Below are positions 13,341-27,083 of a stretch of 64,000 bases of DNA, one piece after another; positions within the stretch are counted from its first letter, which is position 1; every line of letters starts with the position of its first letter. A program made the translations under genes and the position numbers. The DNA is from Enterobacter sp. EA-1. GTDB lineage: Bacteria; Pseudomonadota; Gammaproteobacteria; Enterobacterales; Enterobacteriaceae. The notes under the pieces are model-generated. The model worked only from the letters and a program-made list of their open reading frames with translations, did not search any database and was not told where the DNA came from. The DNA is taken from contig CP025776.1 in NCBI GenBank assembly GCA_002886105.1, positions 434,001 to 498,000 on the forward strand, in the 5' to 3' direction.

Positions 13341-14706
13341 TTAAAACCACTTCAGCTTATCGCGTAGCGCCACCACACGGCCAACAATAATCAGCGCCGG
13401 GCTTTCTACCTGCGCCAGCTCGCCGAGCTGCGACAAACTTCCGTTGACCACGCGCTGTTGCACCGAGGTGCCGTTTTCCACCAGCGCCACCGGCATGTCT
13501 TCCTGCATGCCATGCGCAATCAACTGTGCCTGAATAGTGGCTGCCTGATTAAGGCCCATATAGAACACCAGCGTCTGCTTCTCTGCCGCCAGATTGGCCC
13601 AGTCCAGCTCGCCGCCGGTTTTCAGATGCCCGGTAACCAGCCTGACGCTTTGCGCATAATCGCGGTGGGTTAACGGAATGCCGGAATAGGCGGAACACCC
13701 CGAGGCTGCCGTTATGCCCGGCACAACCGAGAAAGGAATGCCCGCATGGCACAGGGTTTCCAGCTCTTCACCGCCGCGCCCGAAGATAAACGGATCGCCG
13801 CCTTTCAGTCGCACGACGCGTTTACCGTTTTGCGCTTCGCGCAGCAGGATCTGGTTGATCTCCTCCTGCGGTACGCAGTGGTAACCTGCGCGCTTACCGA
13901 CGAATACACGATCCGCATCGCGGCGCACCAGCTTCATAATGTCGTCGGAGACCAGCCGGTCATACACCACCACATCCGCCTGCTGGATTTGCTGCAAACC
14001 TTTCAGGGTCAGCAACCCGGCATCGCCGGGGCCTGCGCCAACCAGCACCACTTCGCCACGGCTGTCCAGCGGCTCCGCCAGCAACTGCTCGGTGATGTTG
14101 TTGACGGCAGGCATGTCCACTGGTTAGCCGAGGGACTGCGCAAGTCTGTCGTTAACGAACAGTTTTTCCCAGAAGCGACGGCGCTCGCTGACGGTGGCAA
14201 AATGTTGCTTCACCCGGCTGCGTAGCTTCCCGGCGAACAACGCCACCTGCCCGAGATGTTGCGGCAGCAGCGACTCCAGTTTCTCACGCAGCAAACGCGC
14301 CAGCACCGGCGACGTGCCGCCGGAGGAGACCGCTACCATCAGCGGCGAGCGATCGATAATTGACGGCATGATAAAGCTCGCCTGCGTGGGGGCATCCACC
14401 ACGTTACAGAAAATGCGGCGTGCTTCTGCAGCATTGCTGACGCGTTGATTCACCACTTCATTATCGAGTGGCGGCAATGGCCAGCCAGCACGCATCCAGC
14501 AGCGTTTCGGTGAATTCGCCTTCCACCGCGGTCAGCATGCCTTCCTCAGCCCAGACGGTGAACTGGGGAACAAAAGAGAGAGCATTGACGGTAAGTCGTG
14601 CACCCGCGTCCATTAACAGCCGGGCTTTACGTTCCGCAACATCGCCGCCGCCGACGAGCAGGCAGTGGCGATCGCGTAGCTGGCAAAAAATTGGTAAGTG
14701 ATCCAC
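13341..14706 (-). CDS. cysG: Siroheme synthase CysG, trifunctional (frameshifted)
   Basis: Makes siroheme from uroporphyrinogen III, the cofactor of the NirB enzyme upstream. The start at 14706 reads [20 protein letters not shown] with the NAD-binding [13 protein letters not shown]. This is the dehydrogenase/ferrochelatase half, with [21 protein letters not shown]. Slips near 14468 and 14125 lead to the SAM-dependent methylase half: [52 protein letters not shown] and [18 protein letters not shown]. The end near DKLKWF at 13341 falls 3-4 residues short of the E. coli protein. It is last in nirBDC-cysG. Confidence 0.94.
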
Positions 14707-14723
14707 GACATTACCCCGATAAA

Positions 14724-15529
14724 TTAGTTATCTGCTATTGGCTGGCTTTTCACGGTGTTGACCGCAGAAGGACGCTCTGATTTTGGCGTAGCATACCAGT
14801 AACCCAGCCCCATAAATACGGTGCCGGAGAAAGTATTGCCCAGCGTTACCCACAGCAGATTATGGCCAATGCCAGAGAGGGTATATGCATCGCTATGATG
14901 ACCAAACCGGAGAGCGCAAACAGGGTCATATTGGCAACGGAGTGCTCGTAGCCGGAAGCGATAAACGCCAGCAGACACCACCAGATAGCAATGAATTTCG
15001 CCGCGCCTTCGGTGCGGATCGCCATCCAGATCGCCGCAGACCAGCCAGTTGCACAGCGCGCCTTTGAAGAACAGCACCGAGGCTGGCGCGTTGGTTTTTG
15101 CCAGCGCAACGGTGTGCAAAATAGAGGTATCCACCGGCAGCAGGCTGCTGCCGCCCCAGCTGTACAGCAGAGCAACAAAAACGGAACCCAGCAGGTTACC
15201 CAGCCAGTTTGCGGCAAAATCGTCCACATCTGAGCGTGGCTGATGCTGCCTGCTTTAACACCCAGCGTCAGAAACATGGTGTGGCCGGTAAACAGCTCAG
15301 AGCCCGCGATGATCACCAGCGTTAACGCAAGACCAAACGTTGCCCCCATCACCAGCGGACGAACGGAGGGATCGAGCAGATTGCCGAGCGTGAAAATCAA
15401 AATAATGGCAAGCCCAACGTAAGCGCCTGCCATCGCGGAACTCACCCAAAAACCCAGCGGATTTTGTGAAGCGAGGCGTGCAATGCGCGCAGCGTTAGCC
15501 GCGCACTTATTAATCGTGTCGGTAAACAT
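14724..15529 (-). CDS. nirC: NirC, nitrite channel of the FNT family (frameshifted)
   Basis: An inner-membrane pentameric channel that brings nitrite to cytoplasmic NirBD. The start at 15529 reads [20 protein letters not shown]. Hydrophobic segments typical of FNT proteins follow: [40 protein letters not shown], and later [20 protein letters not shown]. It ends SQPIADN at 14724. Slips near 15225, 15010 and 14890 divide it among frames. The span of 806 bases equals the 268-residue family length. Confidence 0.93.
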
Positions 15530-15611
15530 AGTGTTGATTATCCAAAGTTAAAAAAGAAAAGTTTAAAAATCAAAAAGTAACGGCGGGAGCATTGCACCCC
15601 CCGCCGGGGTA

Positions 15612-15938
15612 TCACGCTTTAATCTGTACGGCACCGTCTTTAACGCGCGCATCAAAATGCGCGACAGAGCGGCTTTCATCTTCCATGCACAGCCCGTCAC
15701 GCAGGCGGAAACGCTGTTTTTTCAGCGGGCTGGCGACCCACAGCTCACCCTGATGCTCCGCAATCAGCCCGCGGGACAGCACGCTGGACTGGAAGAACGG
15801 GTCGATATTGCTGATGGCGTAAACTGGTCGTCGTGGCGCGGGCGGAAAATCGCCACTTGCTGATCGTTCACCAGGGGCGCAAACGCCGGTGGCTGGCAAA
15901 ATGTCGTCGATTTTGCAGATGGTGTTCCACTGACTCAT
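15612..15938 (-). CDS. nirD: NirD, small subunit of NADH nitrite reductase (local frame excursion)
   Basis: A Rieske-like accessory subunit of the NirBD assimilatory/detoxifying nitrite reductase. The start at 15938 gives MSQWNTICKIDDILPATGVC and the length of 108 residues equals E. coli NirD. From about 15895 to 15830 the literal frame reads a Pro/Arg-rich string, while the neighbouring frame gives the expected VNDQQVAIFRPRHDDQ. Two compensating indels therefore bracket this stretch. The rest (ISNIDPFFQSSVLSRGLI, GELWVASPLKKQRFRLRDG, CMEDESRSVAHFDARVKDG) is normal. Confidence 0.94.
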   Translation of the reverse strand: MSQWNTICKIDDILPATGVCAPGERSASGDFPPAPRRPVYAISNIDPFFQSSVLSRGLIAEHQGELWVASPLKKQRFRLRDGLCMEDESRSVAHFDARVKDGAVQIKA

Positions 15939-18484
15939 GCGTTTTTCCTCCACTAACGTTACCGGGATGCGTTCATACGGGGTCGCCGGACGATGCTGCT
16001 GGCGCTCTGGCACGACCTGCACGTTCGGGTCGCGACGATCGCTGTTGATAAAGTGTTTGAAGCGTGTCTGCGCGGCTGGCGTATTCACGGTTTCCGTCCA
16101 TTCACAGATCACCGCGTTGCGCAGGCGAGTCATCTCCGCTTCGAGCTGGGCATCAAAGCCGAGTTTGTCATCAATGATCACGCTCTTCAGGTAGTCGATG
16201 CCGCCTTCCATGCCGTCCAGCCGGAGGACGCGGTACGCGTCAGTTTGTCTGCTGTGCGGATGTAGAACATCATAAAGCGGTCGAGATAGTGCAGCAGCGT
16301 GTCATGGTCAAGGTCCGCCGCCAGCAAATCAGCATGACGCGGTTTCATACCGCCGTTACCGCAGACATACAGGTTCCAGCCTTTCTCAGTGGCGATGATC
16401 CCCACATCTTTGCCCTGCGCTTCCGCACATTCACGGGTGCAGCCGGAAACGCCGAATTTCATTTTGTGCGGCGTACGGATGCCTTTGTAACGGTTTTCCA
16501 GCTCAACGCCGAGCCCGACGCTATCGCCAACGCCATAACGACACCAGTTGAGCCGACGCAGGTTTTCGCCATGCGTAACGCTTTGGCATAGGCATGACCG
16601 GTTTCGAAACCGGCATCGATCAACTGACGCCAGATTTCCGGCAGGTCATCTTTTGCGCGCCAAACAGACCAATACGCTGCGACCCGGTGATTTTGGTGTA
16701 AAGATTAAATTCGCGGGCGATTCGACCGACTTCCATCAAACCTTCCGGGGTGATTTCACCACCGGCGGAGCGCGGGGATCACCGAATAGGTGCCGTCTTT
16801 CCTGAATATTGGCGAGGAAGTTATCGTTGGTATCCTGCAACGGCGTATGTTGCGGTTTCAGGATGTACTCATTCCAGCAGGATGCCAGTAGTGAGCCAAC
16901 GGTCGGTTTACACACTTCGCAACCGTAGCCTTTACCGTATTTCGCCAGCAGTTCGTCGAAGGATTTGATCCCTTCTACGCGAATCAGGTGATACAGCCCT
17001 CGGCGCGAATAGGCAAAGTGTTCGCACAGATTGTTGGTGATTTCGATGCCCTGTTTCGCCAGTTCTGCATTAAGTACCTGCGTCACCAGAGGGATACACC
17101 CGCCGCAGCCGGTACCGGCTTTGGTTTCGGCTTTCAGCGCCGCAACCGTATGGCAGCCTTTTGTTGATGGCGGCAATCAGGTCGCCTTTGGTGACGTCGA
17201 AGCAGGAGCAAATCTGCGCGCTATCCGGCAGTTTATCGACACCGATAGACGGTTTGCCGCTGCTGGCATGCGCCGGCAGGATCAGCGCGTCCGGATTTTC
17301 CGGCAGCTCAATGGCGTTCAGCACCAGTTGTAACAGGTTGCCGAAGTCGCTGGTGTCACCCACCAGTACTGCGCCGAGCAGGGTTTTATTATCCGGGCTG
17401 ACAATCAGGCGTTTGTAGACTTCTTTGCTTTCATCAAGATAAACGTAGCTACGTGCGCCCGGTGTACGGCCATGCGCATCGCCAATGCCGCCAACGTCAA
17501 CGCCGAGCAGTTTCAGCTTGGCGCTAAGATCCGCGCCTTCAAACGCATTTTGCTTGCCAAGAATATGATCCACGGCGACCTGCGCCATTTTGTAGCCCGG
17601 CGCGACCAGACCGTAAACGCGATTGCTCCAGCTTGCGCATTCGCCGATGGCGTAGATATCCGGATCGGAGGTCTGGCAGGTGTCGTTAATGACTATACCG
17701 CCGCGTTGCGCGACTTCCGAGGCCGCACTGTGTGGCCAGCTTATCGCGCGGGCGAATACCGGTAGAGAAGACGATAAAGTCAACTTCCAGCGCGCTGCCG
17801 TCGGCAAAGTGCATCGTTTTACGCGCTTGTGTGCCTTGCTGGACAATCTCTTTGGTGTTTTTGCAGGTGTGCACGCGCACACCCATGCTTTCGATTTTGC
17901 GTTTAAGCTGCTCGCCACCCATCTGGTCGAGCTGCTCCGCCATGAGCATCGGCGCAAATTCAATGACGTGCGTTTCGACGCCTAAGTTTTTCAGCGCCCC
18001 TGCGGCTTCCAGACCGAGCAGGCCACCGCCCACCACTGCGCCGCGGCGGCTACGACGCGCGCATGACTCAATGGCGTTCAAATCTTCAATGGTGCGGTAG
18101 ACGAAACAGTCCTGCGTTTCCAGAACCTTTGATCGGCGGGATCCACGGATACGAACCCGTCGCCATGATCAGTTTGTCATACCAGACCGTACGTCCGGCG
18201 CTGGAGTGGATCACCTTTTCCTGACGGTTAATGGTGATAGCGCGTTCGCCGACCAACACTTTAACGCCATGTTTCTCGTAAAAACCTTCGCGGACCAGCG
18301 ACAGCTCTTCAGCCGTGTGATGAGAGAAGTAGGAAGAGAGATGGACGCGGTCGTAGGCTTTACGCGGCTCTTCACAGAAAACGGTAATGTCGAATTCGGA
18401 CGCGTCGGCTTTATCGAGGAGGTCCTCAATGAAGCGGTGGCCGACCATGCCGTTACCGATGATAGCGAGTTTGACTTTGCTCAT
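15935..18484 (-). CDS. nirB: NirB, large subunit of NADH-dependent nitrite reductase (frameshifted)
   Basis: Reduces nitrite to ammonium with NADH in the cytoplasm. The start at 18484 reads MSKVKLAIIGNGMVGHRFIE with the FAD-binding glycine motif. GGGLLGLEAAGALKNLGVET is the NADH-binding part. BFD-like [2Fe-2S] segments follow (QICSCFDVTKGDLIAAIN, GTGCGGCIPLV, GYGCEVCKPTVG). The siroheme/[4Fe-4S] region is FGVSGCTRECAEAQGKDVG with CGNGGMKPRHADLLA. The natural end is VTLVEENA plus TGA at 15935-15937, overlapping the nirD ATG. An extra A in the run at 15942-15946 hides this stop. Several other slips lie near 18125, 18060, 17730, 17160, 16800, 16650, 16540 and 16215. Confidence 0.94.
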
Positions 18485-18542
18485 TTTTGCCTCGATTTCT
18501 TTTCTATTATTGCCTACCTTAACGATTCAGCTTCGGGGCTTA

Positions 18543-18556
18543 TTGATGTGCATCAA
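18543..18556 (-). promoter_or_regulatory. FNR box of the nirB promoter
   Basis: TTGATGTGCATCAA is a perfect FNR palindrome (TTGAT-N4-ATCAA). It is centred at 18549.5, about 65 bases upstream of the nirB start codon. In E. coli the nirB FNR site sits at -41.5, which would put the transcription start near 18508 here. This is established knowledge applied to a site seen directly. Confidence 0.9.
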
Positions 18557-18569
18557 ATACATCTTCGCA

Positions 18570-18585
18570 TACCACTTAATGAGTA
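18570..18585 (-). promoter_or_regulatory. NarL/NarP 7-2-7 site upstream of the nirB FNR box
   Basis: TACCACT (18570-18576), TA, ATGAGTA (18579-18585) are inverted NarL heptamers with 2-base spacing. The centre is 28 bases from the FNR centre. That equals the E. coli spacing of the -69.5 NarL/P and -41.5 FNR sites, supporting anaerobic, nitrate/nitrite-induced expression. Confidence 0.88.
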
Positions 18586-18723
18586 GATGATTGATTTTTA
18601 TTGGTTTTTATAAGTTGTGGATATAACAGGCTTTTCTGGTTTGCAGAAATTGTGTACAAAAAGAGAGGTCTTTTGCCTGCTCGTCTGATCCGAAATAGCA
18701 GACGAAAACAGAGGAGTAGCGTT

Positions 18724-20094
18724 ATGTCTGCAGCACCGCTTTGGTTAGTTCAGAATGTGCATTTACCGGATCGCGATGGCGTGTGGCAAATTGCGATCGA
18801 GAACGGACGCTTTGGTGATATCACGCCGATGGGGTCGGCGCACAGCGACAGTTATGAGGTGCTGAACGCGCGCGGCGGGCTGGCGTTGCCGCCGTTCATT
18901 GAGCCGCATATTCATCTCGACACCACGCAAACCGCTGGCGAGCCGAACTGGAATCAATCCGGTACGCTGTTTGAAGGCATTGAACGCTGGGCCGAGCGCA
19001 AGGCCTTGCTCAGCCATGACGATGTGAAGCGCCGCGCGTGGCAAACCCTGAAATGGCAAATGGCCAACGGCGTGCAGTATGTACGCACCCATGTTGATGT
19101 TTCCGCTCCTTCCTTGACGGCATTAAAAGCGATGCTGGAAGTGAAAGCCGAAGTGGCGCCATGGATAACCCTGCAAATCGTCGCTTTTCCCCGTGGAAGG
19201 ATCCTCTCCTACCCCAATGGCGCAGCGTTACTGGAAGAGGCGCTCCGGTTAGGCGCGCGGATGTGGTGGGGGCGATCCCGCATTTTGAATTTACCCGTGA
19301 GTATGGCGTCGAATCGCTGCACATCGCCTTTGCGCTGGCGCAGAAGTATGATCGCCCGCTGGATATCCACTGTGATGAAATTGATGATGAGCAGTCGCGC
19401 TTTGTGGAAACGGTCGCGGCGCTGGCGTTAAAAATGGGTATTGGCCCGCGTGTGACCGCCAGCCATACCACTGCCATGCACTCCTATAATGGGGCTTATA
19501 CTTCCCGTTTGTTCCGCTTGTTAAAACTCTCCGGCATTAACTTTGTCGCCAATCCGCTGGTCAATATTCATTTGCAGGGGCGCTTTGACGATTATCCCAA
19601 ACGTCGGGGCATTACGCGGGTAAAAGAGCTGCTGGCGGCGGGCATTAATGTCTGCTTCGGTCACGATGACGTGTTCGATCCCTCGGTATCCGCTGGGCAC
19701 GGGCAATATGTTGCAGGTATTGCATATGGGGCTGCATGTTTGCCAGCTTATGGGCTATCAGCAAATTGATGAGGGCTGCGCTTAATCACCCATAACAGCG
19801 CCCGCACCTTTGGTCTGACGGAGTACGGTATTGTTCCGGGCAATCCGGCCAATATGATTATTTTACCGGTGGAGAGCGGTTTTGACGCCGTGCGTTGTCA
19901 GGTGCCGGTACGCTGGTCGATTCGTCAGGGGCGGGTGATTGCCACTACGCAACCAGCGCAGACCTCGGGTGCAGACAGATAATGGCGGTGAAGAGGTGGT
20001 GTTCAGCCGTCATAACGCACAAAATAGCGATTCACCGGGCGGTATGCTTTTGCAAAGCGCTGCACTGGTGTTACATATGTTTCCAAATACGTAA
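18724..20094 (+). CDS. codA: Cytosine deaminase, CodA-like (frameshifted, C terminus uncertain)
   Basis: Deaminates cytosine to uracil. ATG at 18724 follows an AGAGGAG ribosome site; the open frame extends further upstream without a better start. Amidohydrolase metal ligands are visible: [36 protein letters not shown] and [10 protein letters not shown]. The stretch [20 protein letters not shown] is strongly CodA-like. Slips near 19198, 19683, 19785, 19900 and 19958 break the frame. The literal frame stops near 19980. Removing one base near 19958 extends it to TAA at 20092-20094, about 30 residues beyond E. coli CodA. No codB permease gene is adjacent. It lies divergent from nirB, where E. coli has tsgA. 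Confidence 0.85.
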
Positions 20095-20173
20095 AATTGG
20101 AGTAAAAGGCTGGCCTGCTGGCTGACTGCTCTTTAGAATCAAGCCACTCGCTTTCTTTACTGCTCTTCGTTAA

Positions 20174-20755
<582 letters not shown>

Positions 20756-20858
20756 GTCTCTTCCGCACGGGTCAACCGGCCCGTGCCGCTTCGCGCGCTC
20801 TGCGTAACGCAAAATTGCTGCTTATACTTGTGGCAACTGTGTGAAACAGGGAGGCGCT

Positions 20859-21028
20859 ATGACCAAAAACTCACCGACAGGCAAAAATCCCGTCTCTGGG
20901 AGCAGCAGCGTAACGCCAATTTCGGTGCCAGCAGGCGTCTGGAGGGTGTCGACACGCCTCTGGTGACGCTCACCCCCGCCGAAGCGAATGCGCGTCTTGA
21001 TGAACTCAGGAGGCACTATGAGCGATAA
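20859..21028 (+). CDS. yhfG: YhfG, FicA-type antitoxin of the neighbouring Fic protein (frameshifted)
   Basis: A small protein of about 55 residues. ATG at 20859 reads MTK, then one A is missing from the run at 20864-20868. The correct frame continues [20 protein letters not shown] and ends [12 protein letters not shown] at TAA 21026-21028. It contains SRRLEG at about residues 25-30. This matches the (S/T)xxxE(G/N) inhibitory motif by which class I Fic antitoxins block ATP in the Fic active site. The last codons overlap the fic start by 11 bases, the usual arrangement of such pairs. Confidence 0.85.
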
Positions 21029-21623
21029 ATTTGGCGACGGGCGCGATCCCTATCTCTACTCCGGTTTGAACGTGATGCGTAATGTGTTAAGCATCCGGCA
21101 AGCGCAACGGCTGGAACAGGCTGCGTATGAATTGACGGCCTTACGTGCAGCGACGCTGGGGCTTGGCCCCGCTTGCGCGCGGTTTGCCGCATTTGTGCGC
21201 TATCCATCATCACCTTTATCAGGATGTATTTGACTGGGCCGGGCGGTTTCGTGAGGTCGATATCTATCAGGGCGATACACGCTTTTGCCATTTCGGGTAC
21301 ATCGAGAAAGAAGGCAATGCGCTGATGCAGCAACTGGAAAATGAAGAGTGGCTGTGCGGCCTCGGAAAAGGCGGAGTTTGTCGAACGTCTGGCCCACTAC
21401 TACTGTGAAATCAATATGCTGCATCCGTTCCGCCTTGGTAATGGCATTGCACAGCGTATTTTCTTCGAACAGCTGGCGCTGCACGCCGGTTTCTCTCTTG
21501 ACTGGCGGGAAGCTGATCCTGCGCGCTGGGGGGCGGCGAACCGGTGCCGGAGCCATGGGGGATTTAGCGCCGCTCTGCGCGATCTTCAGCAAAGTAGTAA
21601 GCGAAGCCAGCGAAAGCGAGTAA
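21018..21623 (+). CDS. fic: Fic-domain AMP transferase (frameshifted)
   Basis: A Fic-family adenylyltransferase, toxin partner of YhfG. The start at 21018 reads [20 protein letters not shown]. The flap region [20 protein letters not shown] is in a second frame. The active-site loop [20 protein letters not shown] carries the catalytic His and the GNG turn. The usual final Arg of HxFx(D/E)GNGRxxR is present as AQR. Slips near 21160, 21358 and 21555 net to zero, leaving 201 residues. It ends [12 protein letters not shown] at 21623 and pabA follows 31 bases on. Confidence 0.9.
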
Positions 21624-21654
21624 ACTAGCGCGGTTTGCTACCACAGAGGCCACC

Positions 21655-22221
21655 ATGATCCTGCTTATCGACAATTACGACTCTTTTACCCTCGGAACCT
21701 GTATCAATATTTTTTGCGAATTAGGGGCAAGCGTAGAGGTCAGACGTAATGATGAGATAGGACTGGCGGATATCGCTGCGCTGGCACCGCAAAAATCGTT
21801 ATTTCACCCGGCCCCTGCACGCCGGATGAGTCCGGTATTTCGTTAGACGTGATCCGCCATTACGCCGGAAAATGTCCCCTTCTTGGTGTCTGCCTTGGCC
21901 ATCAGGCGATCGCGCAGGCGTTTGGCGCAACGATCGTGCGTGCGGCAAAAGTGATGCACGGTAAAACCTCGCCAATCAGCCATGATGGCAGCGGGGTGTT
22001 CACCGGCCTTAATAATCCATTAACCGTCACGCGTTACCATTCACTGGTTATCGATCCGCTTACGTTATCCGGCGACTTTGTGGTCACGGCGTGGAGTGAA
22101 AGTGGGTGAAATTATGGGGGATCCGTCACCGACAGTGGATCTGGAAGGGGTGCAGTTTCACCCGGAAAGCATCCTGAGCGAGCAAGGGCATCAGCTACTG
22201 AAAAACTTCCTCATCCGGTGA
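21655..22221 (+). CDS. pabA: Aminodeoxychorismate synthase glutamine amidotransferase (frameshifted)
   Basis: The glutaminase subunit that supplies ammonia to PabB for p-aminobenzoate and folate synthesis. The start at 21655 reads [12 protein letters not shown]. The catalytic cysteine sits in [17 protein letters not shown] and the His-Glu pair in [32 protein letters not shown] and [14 protein letters not shown] are family markers. Slips near 21690 and 21800, and in a G-run near 22105, disturb the frame. It ends KNFLIR at TGA 22219-22221. The length of about 188 residues matches. Confidence 0.94.
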
Positions 22222-22263
22222 TTTGTGGTTGCCATGGAGTGATTTTTTATGCATATTTCGTGA

Positions 22264-25606
<3,343 letters not shown>

Positions 25607-25613
25607 GGGGAAA

Positions 25614-25649
25614 CAAAACGGCGCGCCGGATGACCAACGCGCCGTTTTG
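25614..25649 (-). terminator. Rho-independent terminator of crp
   Basis: A perfect 12-base stem, CAAAACGGCGCG (25614-25625) with CGCGCCGTTTTG (25638-25649), loop of 12. It starts 5 bases beyond the crp stop on the minus strand and is followed by a short T-rich tract. Confidence 0.85.
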
Positions 25650-25653
25650 CGGA

Positions 25654-26293
25654 TTAACGGGTTCCGTAAACCACGATGGTTTTACCGTGGGCGGAGATCA
25701 GGTTCTGATCTTCCAGCATTTTCAGAATACGGCCCACTGTTTCACGGGAACAACCGACGATCTGACCAATTTCCTGACGGGTAATTTTTAATTTGCATGC
25801 CGTCCGGGTGGGTCATGGCATCCGGCTGTTTCGCCCGAGGGTTCAACAGCGTTTGTGCGATACGGCCTGTTACGTCCAGAATGCGAGGTTACCGACTTTC
25901 TCCGACGTTACCTGCAGGCGGCGCGCGCCATTTGCGAGGAGAGACGCATCAGAATGTCCGGGTTAACCCGGGATCAACTGACGGAATTTTTGTAGGAGAT
26001 TTCGGCCACTTCACATGCGGTCTTAGCGCGTACCCATGCACTGCGCTCCTGACCTTCTTCGAACAGCCCCAGTTCACCGATAAAATCTCCCTGATTCAGG
26101 TAGGAGAGAATCATCTCTTTCCCTTCCTCATCCTTGATCAGCACTGCCACTGAGCCTTTAACGATGTAATACAACGTTTCTGCTTTTTCACCCTCGGGTG
26201 AATCAGCGTGCTCTTCGACGGGTACTTATGAATGTGGCAATGAGACAAGAACCATTCGAGAGTCGGGTCTGTTTGCGGTTTGCCAAGCACCAT
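25654..26293 (-). CDS. crp: cAMP receptor protein (frameshifted)
   Basis: The global regulator binding cAMP and DNA sites TGTGA-N6-TCACA. The start at 26293 reads [20 protein letters not shown]. The cAMP-binding part is [39 protein letters not shown] and [15 protein letters not shown]. The C-terminal helix-turn-helix [19 protein letters not shown] and the end [14 protein letters not shown] are in other frames. Slips lie near 26190, 25985, 25930, 25890 and 25790. The residues visible are those of the nearly invariant enterobacterial protein, so the breaks must be sequence errors. Confidence 0.96.
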
Positions 26294-26630
26294 GCGCGAT
26301 TATCCTCTGTTATAAGCTGTCTCCAGACACAGGATGTGCACCCTGCTTCTGGGGTTGCAATCTATACACGCTATCATTCGACTTCGTGTCTTCGCTTCCA
26401 AAATCCCTCGGAAGTGGACCGTCAGCGTCATCTGCGGTCTCTAATGTATGATGTCCTTTGCGTACATGCGTAATGTCAATGTATCTCTGTAGCATCCAGA
26501 TTGTTTTAGCATAGCTTTTACCGCATGTCTCCGGTGTCTCGCTTCAGCATGACGCAGGTCGCCTTCCGTTGCGACTTTTGTTATGTACGCGTAATCTGTA
26601 AAGAAAATTGCAACTCCGGAGTAAATTAAA
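26294..26630. promoter_or_regulatory. Divergent crp-yhfA control region
   Basis: 337 bases without a gene. Next to crp, the minus strand carries CTTATAACAGAGGATAA before the start codon, matching the E. coli crp leader. The palindrome TGTCTCCAGACA lies at 26318-26329. The yhfA side has no clear ribosome site other than CCGGAG near 26615. I could not recognise a convincing CRP site by eye. Confidence 0.6.
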
Positions 26631-27034
26631 ATGCAGGCTCGTGTGAAATGGGTGGAAGGGTTAACGTTCCTCGGTGAGTCCGCATCGGGCCACCAAATCC
26701 TGATGGACGGCAACTCAGGCGACAAAGCGCCAAGCCCGATGGAAATGGTGCTGATGGCCGCAGGCGGATGCAGCGCGATCGACGTGGTTTCAATCCTGCA
26801 AAAGGGCGTCATAACGTGACGAACTGCGAAGTGAAACTGACGTCGGAACGTCGTGAAGAAGCGCCGCGTCTGTTTACGCATATCAATCTGCACTTTATCG
26901 TCACCGGTAGCGATCTGAAAGACGCGGCGGTTTCTCGTGCGGTAGATCTGTCGGCGGAGAAGTACTGCTCTGTGGCATTGATGCTGGAAAAAGCGGTGAA
27001 CATCACCCATTCCTACGAAGTCATCGAAGCCTGA
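26631..27034 (+). CDS. yhfA: YhfA, OsmC-family protein (one frameshift)
   Basis: A small OsmC/Ohr-type protein of about 134 residues; its physiological substrate is not known to me. The start at 26631 reads MQARVKWVEGLTFLGESASG. GNSGDKAPSPMEMVLMAAGG contains the family Cys region (GGCSAIDVVSILQKG). A slip near 26808 leads to the frame with VKLTSERREEAPRLFTHINL and AVDLSAEKYCSVALMLEKAV, whose second Cys is the OsmC partner position. It lies divergent from crp, as in E. coli. Confidence 0.93.
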
Positions 27035-27083
27035 TGGACGATGCCCGGTAGCGTCAGGCGTACCGGGCATAATACGCCGACCG

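Noticed and set aside
18601-18723. Upstream extension of the cytosine deaminase frame to 18601
   Set aside because: The added 41 residues match no CodA N terminus, and ATG 18724 has a good ribosome site at the family-like position.
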